Origin: Candidatus Bathyarchaeota archaeon | Lineage (GTDB): Archaea; Asgardarchaeota; Lokiarchaeia; Sigyniarchaeales; Sigyniarchaeaceae | DNA: 7,779 nt | Direction of reading: 5' to 3' | NCBI GenBank assembly: GCA_014729935.1 | Contig: WJJB01000016.1 | Span: 1-7,779, forward strand | Shown: one piece after another, positions 6,609 through 7,779 of the stretch | Layout: the number at the start of each line of letters is the position of its first letter | Position numbering within the stretch: the first letter of the stretch is position 1 | The notes under the pieces: model-generated | The model's database searches: none | Told to the model about the DNA's origin: nothing | The model's input: only the letters and a program-made list of their open reading frames with translations | Program-made: the position numbers and the translations under genes

Positions 6609-7779
6609 ATGGGTTCACAGCAAAAAATGGTTCATTGTGGGTTATTCGGTCACGTGGATAGCGGGAAAACCGCGATTTCATCGGTGCTTAGCGAGATCAT
6701 TTCCACTGCTGGCTTGGATGCCCACCCGCAATCCAAGAAAAGGGGAATATCAATAGACATCGGGTTCACGTCATTCGACCTTGATGGATACCAAGTAACC
6801 CTCGTTGACGCCCCTGGTCACGCGGATTTGATTCGGAGCGTGGTGGCATCCGCGAGTATCATAGATGTTGCCATCTTGGTTATAGATGCGACGAAGGGCC
6901 CCGAGATTCAAACCGGAGAGCACATGGTTATCTTGGAAGCTCTTGGCATCAACAAGATACTTGTCGCCTTGAATAAAGTTGATCTCTTGGAACCAAAAGG
7001 CTTGGACGCCATGGTGGACCGGTTGCAGTCTTTCTTGACTCGAGCGGGCGACCATTTTCGTGATGCGCCCATCATCCCCATTAGTGCGAAAAACAAGGAA
7101 GGTATAGATGGGTTACTGGATCACCTCCTCAACTTGATCAAGTCGAGCCAACTAGAAAGGAATTTGCAGGACCCATTTCTCATGCCCTTCGATCATCACT
7201 TCAGGGCCAAGGGATTTGGCACCGTTATCACTGGAACGGTCATCTCTGGCAAGGCATGTGTCGGGGAAGTCATGGAAATTAGTCCACTTGGCATGGAGGG
7301 AAAGATAAAATCAATCAACGTATTTAAAGAATCCCGGGAACAGGTCCAAGCGGGAGATCGTGCGGGGATAGCCATTGCCGGCATCAATAATGAAAAATTG
7401 TACCGAGGGTGCGTGCTTTGCAAACCTGGTTCAATGGAGCAAGCCAAGCACGTATTAATGGATGGATTCCTAATTCCACTTTTCAAGCAACAGCTCTCCT
7501 TTAAATCCCAAGTGCACGTGACCGTGGGAATGCTCACGGTTGCTGGAACCATGTATCCCTATGACATTCGTGAGGGAAAGAAACTTGCATTGGACGCGTT
7601 GCCACCCGGTACATTAGATAAAAGCAAGGCTCGCAGGTTCAAGGCGTACATTCAACTGTTCGAGCCCGTTCCTGTTCGCGAGGGATTCCAGGTGCTCATC
7701 TCGAGATTGGACCTTCCTCCCACCCGTTTAAGGATAGCGGCAAGGGGTCTCATCGAGGAGATTTCTGAAGGTGTGCCAA
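6609..7779 (+). CDS. selB: Selenocysteine-specific translation elongation factor SelB (archaeal/EFSec type), 3' partial
   Basis: This is a cytoplasmic GTPase that carries Sec-tRNA(Sec) to the ribosome at recoded UGA codons. The frame is open for 390 codons to the right edge. GTPase motifs: G1 GHVDSGKT (14-21), switch I region KKRGISIDIGFTSF (43-56), G3 DAPGH (67-71), G4 NKVD (122-125), G5 SAK (159-161). Domain II begins near DPFLMPFDHHF (188-198). By alignment from memory, Asp195-His196 and Arg251 (in AGDRAGI) occupy the positions proposed to form the selenocysteine pocket in EFSec. Domain III ends with ISRLDLPPTRLRI (364-376) and GLIEE (380-384), very close to methanococcal SelB. Archaeal SelB is usually about 460-490 residues, so domains I-III are present and most of domain IV lies outside the window. 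Switch I RGI[ST]IDIGF, rather than EF1A or aIF2-gamma sequence, and the Sec-pocket residues rule out those paralogues. It lacks the bacterial SelB relationship in sequence. It is preceded by a strong Shine-Dalgarno and the small winged-helix-like gene. Confidence 0.96.
   Translation, partial: MGSQQKMVHCGLFGHVDSGKTAISSVLSEIISTAGLDAHPQSKKRGISIDIGFTSFDLDGYQVTLVDAPGHADLIRSVVASASIIDVAILVIDATKGPEIQTGEHMVILEALGINKILVALNKVDLLEPKGLDAMVDRLQSFLTRAGDHFRDAPIIPISAKNKEGIDGLLDHLLNLIKSSQLERNLQDPFLMPFDHHFRAKGFGTVITGTVISGKACVGEVMEISPLGMEGKIKSINVFKESREQVQAGDRAGIAIAGINNEKLYRGCVLCKPGSMEQAKHVLMDGFLIPLFKQQLSFKSQVHVTVGMLTVAGTMYPYDIREGKKLALDALPPGTLDKSKARRFKAYIQLFEPVPVREGFQVLISRLDLPPTRLRIAARGLIEEISEGVP

Noticed and set aside
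6374..7552. Minus-strand open frames opposite the small gene and selB (6374-6595, 6771-7055, 6908-7096, 7196-7552)
   Set aside because: They are antisense to a well-supported SelB frame or to the small gene and show no family features.
6609..7779. Assignment as aIF2-gamma, EF1A or bacterial SelB
   Set aside because: The switch I sequence, the DHHF region of domain II and the SRLDLPPTRLRI segment match archaeal SelB/EFSec. They do not match the other translation GTPases or the bacterial form.

Overview
The window looks like archaeal chromosome, most probably from an Asgard (Lokiarchaeota-like) lineage. The main evidence is the right-hand gene, an archaeal/eukaryotic-type selenocysteine elongation factor (SelB/EFSec). 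Among archaea, selenocysteine decoding is established only in Methanococcales, Methanopyrus and some Asgard lineages. This copy mixes methanogen-like stretches with eukaryote-like motifs (GHVDSGKT, NKVD followed by LL). Shine-Dalgarno sites, tight operon spacing, extracellular proteins rich in N-glycosylation sequons, and a NosD-like beta-helix protein also fit an archaeon. The phylum assignment is inference.

Layout. Two divergent transcription units flank a 254-base intergenic region (6025-6278). The minus-strand unit runs from 6024 off the left edge and holds three tightly packed genes. These are a 1338-residue FtsX/MacB-type ABC permease (2008-6024), its 316-residue ATPase (1047-1997, 10-base gap) and a secreted right-handed beta-helix protein (1-1050, start overlapping the ATPase stop as ATGA, C-terminus outside the window). 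The plus-strand unit holds a 97-residue basic winged-helix-like protein (6279-6572) and selB (6609 to beyond the right edge), 36 bases apart.

How the genes work together. The permease and ATPase should form a MacB/LolCDE-like (type VII ABC) mechanotransmission complex, with ATP hydrolysis in the cytoplasm driving movement of very large external domains. The coupled beta-helix gene probably encodes the external partner or client, a layout resembling NosD-NosF-NosY in general form. SelB delivers Sec-tRNA(Sec) to recoded UGA codons. The function of the small protein upstream of SelB is unknown. Its UGA stop is followed by 12 sense codons in the same frame, leading directly into the SelB start.

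Points most worth a second look: the transitional SelB, the in-frame UGA joining the small protein to SelB, a winged-helix-like domain appended to the ABC ATPase, and a permease whose external regions carry three copies of a MacB-core-like motif. No tRNA, rRNA, CRISPR array, insertion sequence or clear terminator was seen.
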